Assembly: GCF_000718775.1 (NCBI RefSeq)
Contig: NZ_JOCB01000011.1
Location: forward strand, 1 to 64,000
DNA length: 64,000 nt
Origin: Streptomyces sp. NRRL S-31
GTDB lineage: Bacteria > Actinomycetota > Actinomycetes > Streptomycetales > Streptomycetaceae
Reading direction: 5' to 3'
Shown: in pieces, positions 1 to 8,215 of the stretch
Layout: every line of letters starts with the position of its first letter
How positions within the stretch are numbered: the first letter of the stretch is position 1
Program-made: the position numbers and the translations under genes
Notes under the pieces: generated by a model
Database searches by the model: none
Told to the model about the DNA's origin: nothing
The model's input: only the letters and a program-made list of their open reading frames with translations

Positions 1-1
1 G

Positions 2-985
2 CCGTCGGCGGTGCCCACGCCGGGCCCCGGGGCCGCCCCCGCCCAAGCCGTACCCACCGCACCGGATGCCGGGCCCGCCCGGGCCGGAGCCGTACCCCCG
101 GCCCCGGCCCAGAGCGGTACGGTGCGAGCCGGAGCCGGAGCCGGAGCCCGGGTCCAGGCCGTACCGAGCCCCGCCGCCAGCGCGGTGCCGCCCCGCGACG
201 GCATCGCCCGGGAACGCGAGTGGCTGCGCGGCGCCTTCCGGCAGCAGTACAACGACGGGGCCGGCGCCGTGGCCCGTCTGCTCTCCGAGTCACCGGGACT
301 GCGCGGGAGCGCCCAGACCCCCACCGAGGACGTCCTCACCGACCTGGTGGCCGCCCGGCTCTACCTGCGCGGCGACAGCGCCCTGCTCGACCGGCAGATC
401 CGCGCGGCCTCCGTGGGGCCGCACATCCCGTTCGCCCGCTGCGTGGCCGCGGGACTGCGCCGGCTGCCCTCCTACCGGGGCGCCACCATGCTGCGCGCCA
501 CCCTCGGCGACGCCGAGTGGGACTGGTACCGCCGCCGTACCCTCGTCACCGAGTGGGCGTTCTGCTGGGCGCTGACCTCCGGCGCGCCGGAGGTGCCCGG
601 TGACGCCGACCTGCTGATCTGGTCGATGACCGCGCGCCGCACCGCCCTGCTCGACCCGGACCAGCCGGCCCGGGTGCTCTTCCTGCCCGGCACGACCTTC
701 AAGGTGCTGGCGGTCCGCGACGGCGACCGGCGGACCGTGCTGCTGCGCGAGCTGTCCGCGTCGGAGATCTCCGCCGACGGCCGGGTCGACACCGGACGCA
801 CGGCCCTGGACGACATGGCCCTGTCCGGGCTCGAACAGGCGGACCGGACCTGGCAGGGCGGCGAGACCGGCACGGCCCCGAGCCTGACGCCCGAGCAGGC
901 CGTCCGGTTCACCGCTCCGCCCGGACTCGTCCTGCCCCCACAACCCAACCCACCAGCCCCGCCCGGAAAGAGGACAACACCATGA
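2..985 (+). CDS. Putative ADP-ribosyltransferase-fold protein of a T7SS locus, 5' end probably outside the window
   Basis: The frame is open to the left edge, so the true start may lie upstream; a GTG at 11 is the first start visible. The first ~65 residues are Ala/Pro/Gly-rich and look disordered. The folded part (about residues 70-290 counted from the GTG) carries a series resembling ADP-ribosyltransferases of the R-S-E type: an Arg strand (SYRGATML), a Ser/Thr strand (LIWSMTARR) and the typical LFLPGTTFKVL strand, ending in VLLREL. No ExE catalytic pair is obvious, so it may be inactive or a structural relative only. The stop overlaps the next start (ATGA at 982-985), so it is translationally coupled to the AAA gene. 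Fold assignment is from pattern only and is tentative; a non-enzymatic secretion accessory is equally possible. Confidence 0.6.
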   Translation, partial: PSAVPTPGPGAAPAQAVPTAPDAGPARAGAVPPAPAQSGTVRAGAGAGARVQAVPSPAASAVPPRDGIAREREWLRGAFRQQYNDGAGAVARLLSESPGLRGSAQTPTEDVLTDLVAARLYLRGDSALLDRQIRAASVGPHIPFARCVAAGLRRLPSYRGATMLRATLGDAEWDWYRRRTLVTEWAFCWALTSGAPEVPGDADLLIWSMTARRTALLDPDQPARVLFLPGTTFKVLAVRDGDRRTVLLRELSASEISADGRVDTGRTALDDMALSGLEQADRTWQGGETGTAPSLTPEQAVRFTAPPGLVLPPQPNPPAPPGKRTTP

Positions 986-3900
986 GCCGGCAGATGCTGC
1001 TGGTCTCCCAGGACGGCTCCGCGCCCTACCGCACCATCGGTCAGGCCCTGGCCGCCGCCTCCGACGGAGCCCTCATCACCATCGCCGCGGGCACCTACCG
1101 CGAGGCCCTCGTCATCGACCGAGTCGTCACCCTTGCCTCCGGCGCCGAGCCGGGGGCCGTCCGCGTCGACGGCGGCACCGCCAGCGCCGTGGTGATCGCC
1201 GCCGAGGCGGCCCAGCTCAACGGGCTCTCCCTGGAGGGCGGCAGCGAACAGATACCGGTCGTCGAGGTACGCCACGGCGAGGCGTCCCTCCAGCAGTGCA
1301 CGGTCTCCGGGAACGCCTGGGCCGGCATCCTCGCCTGGCAGCGCGGGACGCTCATCGCCCGCTCGTGCCGGGTGACCGGGTCCGGCGGGGCGGGCATCGT
1401 GGTGACGTCGTCCGGTGCCAACGTGGTCGAACAGAGCACGGTGGCCCAGACCTTGTCCTCCGCGATCGTGGTCGCCGAACGCGGACGGCTGACCGTGCGC
1501 GACTGCCGCCTGGAGGAGCCCGGCGGCAACGGCGTCTGCGTCAACGGCCAGGCCCGTGCCGTCGTGGAGACCACCGAGATCACCGCGAGCGCCCAGCCCG
1601 CCCTGGTCGCCGAGCAGAGCGGCGGCGCCGAGCTGCGCGCCGTCACCGTGACCGGCAGCGCGGGACTCGACGCCTACCTCACCAGCCGGGGCGAGGTCGT
1701 CCTCGCCGACTGCGTGTTCACCGGTTCCGGCGCGGAGTCCGTCCTCGTCAGCGGCGGTTCGGCTCCGCAACTGCGCGGCTGCTCGATCACGGGCGCCGCC
1801 CGGACCGGCGTACGGATCACCGAGTCCGCCAAGCCGTACCTGGAGGACTGCCAGGTGACCGGCTCCCCCGTCGGCATCCGGGTGGACGGCGGCAGCGCGC
1901 CCGTGCTGCGCTCGGTGCGGGTGAGCGACGCTAGCGGCGAGGGACTCCTGCTCGCCGACGACGCCACCGTGGAGGGCGAGCGGCTGTCGGTGTCCGGCGG
2001 TACCGGCGCGCGCGCGAGCGGCGGCGCCGTGCTGACGTTGCGCGACTCGGAGCTGGCGGCGTCCTCCGGCCCCGCCGTCGACGTCCGGGAGAGCGCCACC
2101 GCCCGGCTCACCGGAGTGCGCCTCGGCGCCGTCGGCGCGCCGGGCCTGGCGGTCGCCGGGGCCACCGTCGTCGCCGAGGCGTGCGTGCTGCGGGACTGCG
2201 GCGCGCTCGTCGGCGCCGACGCGCGGGCGGAGCTGAAGGACACCGAGGTCGTCGCCTCGGACGCGGACGGCGTCCGGGTCGCGGGCGGCGGCGACCTCAC
2301 GGCCGTCGGCTGCCGGGTGCACGGCGCCCACGGCCATGGCGTGCACATCCAGGCCGGCGGCCGGGCCGACCTCACCCACTGCGTGGTCTTCGACAACACC
2401 GGGGACGGCATCCGCACCAACACCGAGGAACCGGTGCGGATCCAGGACTGCGAGCTGCGCGACAACGGCGGCCAGGCGCTGCACCAGCTGCGGCAGAACC
2501 CCCGGTTCGAGGCCGTGAACGTGACCGGGGCGGACGACGCCGGCACCGCGCCGGCCGATCCCGGGCACCGGTGGTCGCAGCCCGGGGAGGCCGTCGGCCG
2601 GGACGCGGGGCCCACCGCGCGCCACGCCGGCACCGGCCCGCTGGCCGAGATGGACGCGCTCGTCGGTCTGGAGAGCGTCAAGCAGGAGGTCACCGGCCTC
2701 ATCAACCTGAACAAGATGGCACGGCGGCGCGAGGAGATGGGCCTGCCCATGCCGCCGATGAGCCGGCACCTGGTGTTCGCCGGGCCGCCCGGCACCGGCA
2801 AGACCACGGTGGCCCGCCTCTACGGCGCCGTCCTCGCCGAACTCGGCATCCTCACCCAGGGACACATGGTGGAGGTGTCCCGCGCCGACCTGGTCGCCCA
2901 GATCATCGGCGGTACGGCCATCAAGACCACGGAGGTCTTCAACCGGGCCCTCGGCGGCGTGCTGTTCATCGACGAGGCGTACACCCTGACCAACCAGTCC
3001 AAGGGCACCGGCCCGGACTTCGGTCAGGAGGCCGTCGAGACCCTGATGAAGCTGATGGAGGACCACCGCGACGAGGTCGTGGTCATCGCCGCCGGCTACT
3101 CCGAGCACATGGACCAGTTCCTGGCCTCCAACCCCGGCATGGCCTCGCGCTTCTCCCGCACCGTGGAGTTCCCCAACTACACGGTCGAGGAACTGGTCAC
3201 CATCGTGCGCGGCCTGTGCGCCAAGCACTTCTACGAACTCACCGACGGGGCCCTGGAAGCCGTGGGCCGCTACTTCGCGCACATCCCGAAGGGCCCCACG
3301 TTCGGCAACGGCCGGGTCGCCCGCCAGGTCTTCGAGTCGATGATCAACAGACAGGCGTCGCGGCTCGCGGTCTCCCCGCCGGGCAGCGACTCCGAACTGA
3401 GCCGGCTCACCGAGGCCGACGTCGAGGTGGTGCCCGAGGCGCCCGGGGCCCCGGAGGAGACGACCCCCGCGATCACCGCCACGACCACCGCCACCGCCGC
3501 TGCCGCGGGCGCGGCGGTGCGCGAGGGGCCGCCCGAGGCCGTGGCCGGTCGCGCCGTCGCCCGCATCGCCGGACTGGTCGGTCTGGAGGGCGTACGCCGG
3601 GCGCTCCAGGACCAGCTGGCCGCCCTGGTGCCGGCGTACCACCGGGGCGAACCGCTCGCCGGACGGGCCAACCTGGTGTTCTCCGGCACCGAGGGCAGTG
3701 GCCGTGACGCGGTGGCGGTGCTGTACGCGCGGGCGCTCGCCGAACTCGGACTGCTGCCCACCGGCACGGTGCACCGGGTGCCGCTGTCCGCCTGGCCGTC
3801 CCGCTGGCCCGGGCAGGCGGAGGCCAATGTGCTGACCGCGTTCGACGAGGCGGCGGGCGGCGTACTGGTGCTGGAACTCGACGAGTTCTTCGCCTCCCGC

Positions 3901-4329
3901 GCTCTGCCCGAGCGCACCGCGCTGCTCACCGCCGTACGGGAGCTGGCCGCACTCCGGGACGACGTGGTGCTGATCCTCTCCGCCGAACCCCGGCCCCTGG
4001 CCGACTTCCTGGGCGGCGCACCGGGCACCGAGCTGGCCGCCGCCTTCGCGGGGCAGGTCGACTTCGCGCCGTACGAACCCGGGGAACTGGCGCTGCTGAC
4101 CGTGCAGCGGCTCGCGGCGACCGGTCTCGAGGCCGGCGAGGGGGCGTTCGAGGCCCTGGCCGAGCACTTCACCCGGGTCCCCGCGGCGCGGGGTGCCTTC
4201 GAGGCGCACGCCTTGGCCGACCGGCTGGCCGACGTGGCGGTCTCGCGCGTCCTCGACGCCGGTGACGTGGCGGATCTGCTCGACGAGGACGCCGCCGAAC
4301 CCGAGCCCGAGACCGTGCCCGTCGGCTGA
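982..4329 (+). CDS. Beta-helix repeat / tandem AAA ATPase (EccA/CbbX-like), T7SS-associated
   Basis: This 1115-residue protein has three parts. Residues 1-520 are a right-handed parallel beta-helix with pectate-lyase/NosD-type repeats of about 22 residues. Residues about 557-810 are an AAA domain of the CbbX/SpoVK/EccA class, with Walker A GPPGTGKTT at 601-609 (Lys607) and Walker B VLFIDEA at 660-666. Residues about 854-1080 are a second AAA domain that is degenerate: its P-loop reads GTEGSGRDA (902-910), with Arg in place of the Lys, and the Walker B region reads VLVLELDEFF. An acidic tail follows. EccA ATPases act in the cytosol in ESX secretion, probably on substrates or chaperones. The beta-helix replaces the TPR head of mycobacterial EccA and may recognise partners. 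The gene overlaps its predecessor by 4 bases. Confidence 0.9.
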   Translation: MSRQMLLVSQDGSAPYRTIGQALAAASDGALITIAAGTYREALVIDRVVTLASGAEPGAVRVDGGTASAVVIAAEAAQLNGLSLEGGSEQIPVVEVRHGEASLQQCTVSGNAWAGILAWQRGTLIARSCRVTGSGGAGIVVTSSGANVVEQSTVAQTLSSAIVVAERGRLTVRDCRLEEPGGNGVCVNGQARAVVETTEITASAQPALVAEQSGGAELRAVTVTGSAGLDAYLTSRGEVVLADCVFTGSGAESVLVSGGSAPQLRGCSITGAARTGVRITESAKPYLEDCQVTGSPVGIRVDGGSAPVLRSVRVSDASGEGLLLADDATVEGERLSVSGGTGARASGGAVLTLRDSELAASSGPAVDVRESATARLTGVRLGAVGAPGLAVAGATVVAEACVLRDCGALVGADARAELKDTEVVASDADGVRVAGGGDLTAVGCRVHGAHGHGVHIQAGGRADLTHCVVFDNTGDGIRTNTEEPVRIQDCELRDNGGQALHQLRQNPRFEAVNVTGADDAGTAPADPGHRWSQPGEAVGRDAGPTARHAGTGPLAEMDALVGLESVKQEVTGLINLNKMARRREEMGLPMPPMSRHLVFAGPPGTGKTTVARLYGAVLAELGILTQGHMVEVSRADLVAQIIGGTAIKTTEVFNRALGGVLFIDEAYTLTNQSKGTGPDFGQEAVETLMKLMEDHRDEVVVIAAGYSEHMDQFLASNPGMASRFSRTVEFPNYTVEELVTIVRGLCAKHFYELTDGALEAVGRYFAHIPKGPTFGNGRVARQVFESMINRQASRLAVSPPGSDSELSRLTEADVEVVPEAPGAPEETTPAITATTTATAAAAGAAVREGPPEAVAGRAVARIAGLVGLEGVRRALQDQLAALVPAYHRGEPLAGRANLVFSGTEGSGRDAVAVLYARALAELGLLPTGTVHRVPLSAWPSRWPGQAEANVLTAFDEAAGGVLVLELDEFFASRALPERTALLTAVRELAALRDDVVLILSAEPRPLADFLGGAPGTELAAAFAGQVDFAPYEPGELALLTVQRLAATGLEAGEGAFEALAEHFTRVPAARGAFEAHALADRLADVAVSRVLDAGDVADLLDEDAAEPEPETVPVG

Positions 4330-4437
4330 GTCGGGCGCCCGCACGGCTCGCAGGGGCAAAGAGCCTGTCACACCGGGCAGCACGGCCCTCCACGGCTGTC
4401 CACGGACGCGGCGGGCGAACAGGATGGAGGGCACAAG

Positions 4438-4454
4438 GACACGGGTTCCGTGTC
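4438..4454. promoter_or_regulatory. Inverted repeat upstream of the first WXG100 gene
   Basis: Perfect 7-base arms (4438-4444 and 4448-4454) around a 3-base spacer, 28 bases before the ATG at 4482. It could be an operator or a small hairpin. No convincing -35/-10 pair was identified beside it. Confidence 0.3.
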
Positions 4455-4481
4455 GACCGAGCACACATCGGAGGAATCGGT

Positions 4482-4820
4482 ATGGCTTCTGGGACTGAGG
4501 CAGTCAGCCTTGATGGCTTGGCAGGCTCGATCAACGTGCACCTGTCCGCGCTGGAGGGCGTGGGCCTGACCTACGGCGAGATGCAGCAGCTCGCGGAGCA
4601 GGCCGAGGCCGGCTGGAAGGGCCAGGCCGGGCAGAACTTCAAGCACGCCCTCGACGCCTGGCTCGCCAACTACAAGAAGGTCCACGAGTACGTGGACCTC
4701 ATGAACCAGAAGATGAACGCCCACCTGAAGACGACGACGCAGACGCACGAGGCCACGAGCCAGGCCACGGCGACGCTGGCCTCGGGCTCGATGGAGCCCA
4801 TCGGTCTCGCGGGCTTCTGA
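4482..4820 (+). CDS. WXG100-family (ESAT-6-like) T7SS protein
   Basis: 112 residues, the usual length of WXG100 proteins, predicted as two helices with the hairpin signature W45-K-G47. There is no signal peptide and no cysteine. The start is fixed by a strong Shine-Dalgarno (GGAGGA at 4470-4475), 6 bases before the ATG. WXG100 proteins are secreted as dimers through ESX/T7SS and are often co-secreted with larger substrates. It opens a run of secretion-substrate genes after a 152-base gap and is followed 93 bases later by a second small protein of the same size class. The pair resembles an EsxA/EsxB arrangement, but which partner is which cannot be decided from the sequence. Confidence 0.9.
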   Translation: MASGTEAVSLDGLAGSINVHLSALEGVGLTYGEMQQLAEQAEAGWKGQAGQNFKHALDAWLANYKKVHEYVDLMNQKMNAHLKTTTQTHEATSQATATLASGSMEPIGLAGF

Positions 4821-4913
4821 CAGAGGTCGCCAACCCTCGTGTCGTGGAGCCGGTTCCCAGGGTCCGCGGCGCACCACTTGTGAACCGAGCAGTGCCCTGG
4901 AAAGGGGAAAAGC

Positions 4914-5213
4914 ATGGCTGAGACGTACTCGATCAACTGGGGTGCGGTCAACGAGGTGCTCGATCGGCTGAAGGTCGTACAGAGCCACATCGACGCCCTC
5001 ACGAACGACTTCGACTCCGGCAACACCAAGGCCCTCGCCGAATGGGCGAGTGATGTCCGCGAGGCCTTCAACGCGCACAAGGTCGAATGGGTCAAGCGGT
5101 CCCACCAGATGCAGGCGCAGGCCGCTCAGGCCCAGGCCGTGGCGGACTCCTGCAAGCAAGAGTACCAAGGCGCTTACAAGTTCGGAATGCAGCTCTTCGC
5201 GGGCGGGCAGTAG
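4914..5213 (+). CDS. WXG100-like T7SS protein, divergent WXG motif
   Basis: 99 residues, helical throughout. The turn position carries W44-A-S instead of W-x-G, followed by a long second helix rich in Gln/Ala (QMQAQAAQAQAVA) and an aromatic C-terminus. A purine-rich AAAGGGG at 4901-4907 precedes the ATG. It is probably the heterodimer partner of the preceding WXG100 protein, since such pairs are encoded next to each other, and it is only 2 bases from the following gene. Family membership rests on size, helical pattern, position and the Trp at the turn; the Gly is missing. Confidence 0.75.
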   Translation: MAETYSINWGAVNEVLDRLKVVQSHIDALTNDFDSGNTKALAEWASDVREAFNAHKVEWVKRSHQMQAQAAQAQAVADSCKQEYQGAYKFGMQLFAGGQ

Positions 5214-5215
5214 GA

Positions 5216-5842
5216 ATGGCCGCCGTTCCCACGCGGGGCGGCTACGAGCCCCCCGACGCCCCGGCACCGGACGGCGGTCCTCCGCAGGCGTGGGACCCCA
5301 CCAGCGTCCACCGGCCCGACACGCCCAACACGCCGGACCCGGGTACGGTGCCGCCAGCGCCTGCCGTACCCAACGGCAGCGGCACAGGCAAGGAGGCCGT
5401 GAACACGGCTTCCATGGACGCCTTCGCCAAGAACATCGCCGCCCTGGTGCCGCACGTCGTCGAGGCGCGCAACAAGATGGCCTCGGGAACGGCTTCGGTC
5501 GTCCACCCGGGAGCGTTCTACGACGCCTACCAGCTGCGCTCGCAGACGTCGGGACCCAACGGCGGCGCAGGCCTCCAGCAGCGGTACTACAACGTCCTCG
5601 ACGACCTCGCCGAGGGGTTGCAGGACATCAGCACCGGCATGCAGCAGCTGAGCAAGAAGCACAGTACGACGGAAGAACTCAACCGTTTGAAGACCAGTGA
5701 CCTCCTGGAGGCACTGGGCAACGCCTCGGCGGACTTCCAGCGGCTGGGAAACGACAGCGGTGCAACCGTCACGTCCACCGGTGGATCGTCGACCACCACG
5801 GGCAACCAGAACGGCGGCTCCGGCGGCACCACCAAGACATAA
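5216..5842 (+). CDS. Unknown T7SS-associated helical protein with Gly/Thr tail
   Basis: 208 residues. The ATG at 5216 lies two bases after the preceding stop, consistent with translational coupling; the frame is open further left, but there it overlaps the WXG-like gene. Residues 1-65 are Pro/Asp/Gly-rich and probably disordered. Residues 65-175 form helices (for example SMDAFAKNIAALVPHVVEA and a later stretch with LQQRYYNVLDDLAEGL). The last 30 residues are Gly/Thr/Ser/Asn-rich. No domain was recognised. Its place between small WXG proteins and a large WXG-headed protein suggests a secreted T7SS component or a substrate chaperone, which is inference. A strong hairpin follows the stop. Confidence 0.75.
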   Translation: MAAVPTRGGYEPPDAPAPDGGPPQAWDPTSVHRPDTPNTPDPGTVPPAPAVPNGSGTGKEAVNTASMDAFAKNIAALVPHVVEARNKMASGTASVVHPGAFYDAYQLRSQTSGPNGGAGLQQRYYNVLDDLAEGLQDISTGMQQLSKKHSTTEELNRLKTSDLLEALGNASADFQRLGNDSGATVTSTGGSSTTTGNQNGGSGGTTKT

Positions 5843-5853
5843 CCGAAACACCC

Positions 5854-5896
5854 GCCGCTGTCGGCGGCATCGGACCCCGGTGCCGCCGACAGCGGC
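5854..5896 (+). terminator. Strong hairpin after the 5216-5842 gene
   Basis: Perfect 16-base inverted repeat (5854-5869 and 5881-5896) with an 11-base loop, 12 bases after the stop codon. There is no T-run, as is common for actinomycete terminators. It may end or attenuate transcription between this gene and the large WXG-headed gene. Confidence 0.6.
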
Positions 5897-5985
5897 TCAG
5901 GCATGGACGCATTCGGCGCTCGGTCCCGCCGCCGTGATCACGCTCGCGCGCCGGAGGCCGAGGCCCCAGACGAGAGCGCAGGCTT

Positions 5986-8055
5986 ATGCCGGACTACAAC
6001 CAGGGCGGATTCCACCAGGACGACAGTGGCATCTACGCCGACCCCACGGTCCAGGGCTCCCCGTCCGATTACGACAACTGGGACTGGAAGCAGATCATGG
6101 CGGCCATCGTGGGTGGCTCCAGCATGGTGCCCGGCGCCGGCGGGGACAGCCGAGCGTCCTCCGTGTCCTCACCCCAGACCCTGGTGCAGGCGGCGAACGA
6201 CTTCCAGTACGTCCAGGAAGTCATGGCGATGGTCGCCAAGAGCCTGGCCGACCAGGCCAAAGCCCTGGCCGGCGGCGAAGGCGCGCCCTGGCAGGGCGGT
6301 GCGGCGGACGCCTTCATGGACACGATGACCAACTTCTCCAAGCAGGTCGCCTCCAACGCCGAAGCCCTCGGCGGCGGTGCCACCGGCTCCTCCGTCGGCC
6401 AGAACCTCGTCTGGAGTGCCAACGCGCTCACCGTCGCCCAGACCAACATCCATGCCATCGACGCCTGGTACGCCAACCAGGCCGCCCGGCTCGGCGTCAA
6501 GCCCATGGCCAACGGCCTCATGCCGATCAGCCAGAAGCCCGAGCTGGTCAAGATGATGACGGACGACATGCGGGCCGAGCTGAAGAAGCTCGCCACGAAC
6601 TACGCCCAGGTGAGCCAGACACTCGGCCGCGTCCAGCCCAAGCCGGTCGTCTCGCCGGTCAAGGACCCCACCACGGGCGGCGGCAACGACGGCGGCACCA
6701 AGTTCCCCGACACGGGCACAGGCGGTGGCTCGGGCGGCCCGAACAGCCCCGACCTCAGCGAGCTGAACGGTGGCGGCGGCGACGGCGGCGGCACGGGCGG
6801 TACCGCGGACCCGTTCACCGGCGGCGCCCCCCCGCCCGACCTGGCCACGACCGGCGGCACCGGCGGGGCCGGTGACCCCGGCACGATCGGCGACCCCGGC
6901 ACCACCGGAGCGATCGCGCCGTTCCCCGGCGGCACCTCGACCGGCGACCTGGGCTCCGGCGGGTCGACCGCGCCGGACTTCACCATCCCCGACACGGGCA
7001 CGGGAGGCGGCACGGGGGGTGGCACGGGCGGCACGGGCTCGCCGGCGCCCTTCACCGGTGGTGCCACGGTGCCCGACCTGCCCACCGGGACCGGCAACCT
7101 CGGCACGGGCGGCACGGGGGGCACAGTCGATCCGTTCCCCGGCTCCACGGGCGGCCTGAACGACCCCTTCACCCCGACCACCGGGAACGGCATCACCCCC
7201 GGCAGCACCGTCCCGCTCCCCGGGTTCGGCTCCGTGGGCACACCGACGACGGGGAACAACGGCAACTCGACGTCCGGCAACGGACTGAGCGCGCCCCCCA
7301 CAGCCTGGACGGGCGGCGCCCAGACGCCGGAGCTGGGGACCGGTGGCGCGGGCACCACCCTTCCGGGGACCGGCGGTACGGGAATCAACCTGCCGGAGAC
7401 CGGCACCATCGGTACGCCGGACATCGGAACGGCCGGCGGCACCGGCGGGGCGGCACTGCCGAGCGACCTGCTGAGCAGCGCCCCCGGTGTCGGCACGCCC
7501 TCCGCGATGCCGTCCGCCAACCTCGCCTCCGCCCCCGGCCTGCCCGACGCGTCGGCATTGGGCTCCGCCGGCGGGGGCGCCGGTATGCCGATGATGCCGG
7601 GCATGGGTGCGCCGGGTGCGGGTGCGCAGAACGGTGCGGGTGCCGAACGGCCGGACTCGTCCGGCTTGTTGGGCGGTGAGGTGAAGCCGTGGTCCGGTGG
7701 TGCCGAGCTGGGCGGGTTGCCGGAGGTCGAGCCGGTGGCGGGTGCGGCGGCCGGTGGTCCGGGTCTGTCCGGGTTGGACGCGAGTTCGCTGGAGCCGGTT
7801 GCCGGTCTCGCCGAGACCCCGCAGTCGGCTGCGGCGTCGGCGCCGGGCACGGGTGAGAGCGTGAGTGCATGTCGCCGGGCATGGGTGCGCCGGGTGCGGG
7901 TGCGCAGAACGCCGCTGGAGCCGAACGGCCGGACTCGCGGTACCGGAGGCGGAGCCGGTGGCGGGTGCGGCGGCCGGTGGTCCGGGTCTGTCCGGGCTGG
8001 ACGCGGGACAGGCGGCGACGCAATCCGCGGTGTCCTCGGTACCGGGTGCCGGTGA
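5986..8055 (+). CDS. WXG-headed, Gly-rich PGRS-like T7SS substrate; frame lost near 7860
   Basis: Residues 1-215 form a helical WXG/PPE-like head with the turn W102-Q-G104 (APWQGGAADAF). From about residue 220 the chain becomes a Gly/Thr/Pro/Asp repeat region (GGTG, PDTGTGGG), resembling mycobacterial PGRS tails. Near 7582 it enters longer repeats (GMPMMPGMGAPGAGAQN). After about residue 625 (position 7860) this frame gives Arg/Trp/Cys-rich sequence unlike the rest, while the repeat continues in another frame. The last ~65 residues and the stop at 8055 are therefore probably artefacts of a frameshift, and the true protein would run on to 9250. The family is secreted by T7SS. The ATG at 5986 has a GAGAG upstream. 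Confidence 0.75.
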   Translation: MPDYNQGGFHQDDSGIYADPTVQGSPSDYDNWDWKQIMAAIVGGSSMVPGAGGDSRASSVSSPQTLVQAANDFQYVQEVMAMVAKSLADQAKALAGGEGAPWQGGAADAFMDTMTNFSKQVASNAEALGGGATGSSVGQNLVWSANALTVAQTNIHAIDAWYANQAARLGVKPMANGLMPISQKPELVKMMTDDMRAELKKLATNYAQVSQTLGRVQPKPVVSPVKDPTTGGGNDGGTKFPDTGTGGGSGGPNSPDLSELNGGGGDGGGTGGTADPFTGGAPPPDLATTGGTGGAGDPGTIGDPGTTGAIAPFPGGTSTGDLGSGGSTAPDFTIPDTGTGGGTGGGTGGTGSPAPFTGGATVPDLPTGTGNLGTGGTGGTVDPFPGSTGGLNDPFTPTTGNGITPGSTVPLPGFGSVGTPTTGNNGNSTSGNGLSAPPTAWTGGAQTPELGTGGAGTTLPGTGGTGINLPETGTIGTPDIGTAGGTGGAALPSDLLSSAPGVGTPSAMPSANLASAPGLPDASALGSAGGGAGMPMMPGMGAPGAGAQNGAGAERPDSSGLLGGEVKPWSGGAELGGLPEVEPVAGAAAGGPGLSGLDASSLEPVAGLAETPQSAAASAPGTGESVSACRRAWVRRVRVRRTPLEPNGRTRGTGGGAGGGCGGRWSGSVRAGRGTGGDAIRGVLGTGCR

Positions 8056-8215
8056 GACCGCCGCCGCGGTCGCCGGTATGCCGATGATGCCGATGGCCCC
8101 GGGCATGGGTGCGCAGGGGGCCGGTGCCGGGAACGGCTCCTCGGGCGAACGGTCCGACTCCTCCGGGCTGCTGGAGCAGGCGACCGCTCCGTGGACCGGA
8201 GCCGGAGAGGTGGGC
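7582..8215 (+). repeat. Three related repeat units inside the PGRS-like gene
   Basis: Units start near 7582, 7869 and 8074. Each begins with a Met/Pro-Gly-Met-Gly-Ala segment and continues with a PDSSGLL-type and a PVAGAAAGGPGLSGLDA-type segment. The middle unit is shortened by about 70 bases compared with the first and lies in a different reading frame on each side. Unequal recombination or assembly collapse in such repeats would explain the frame changes. Confidence 0.7.

Noticed and set aside
472..4464. 1330-codon open frame on the - strand
   Set aside because: Antisense to the beta-helix/AAA gene, which has intact Walker motifs on the + strand.
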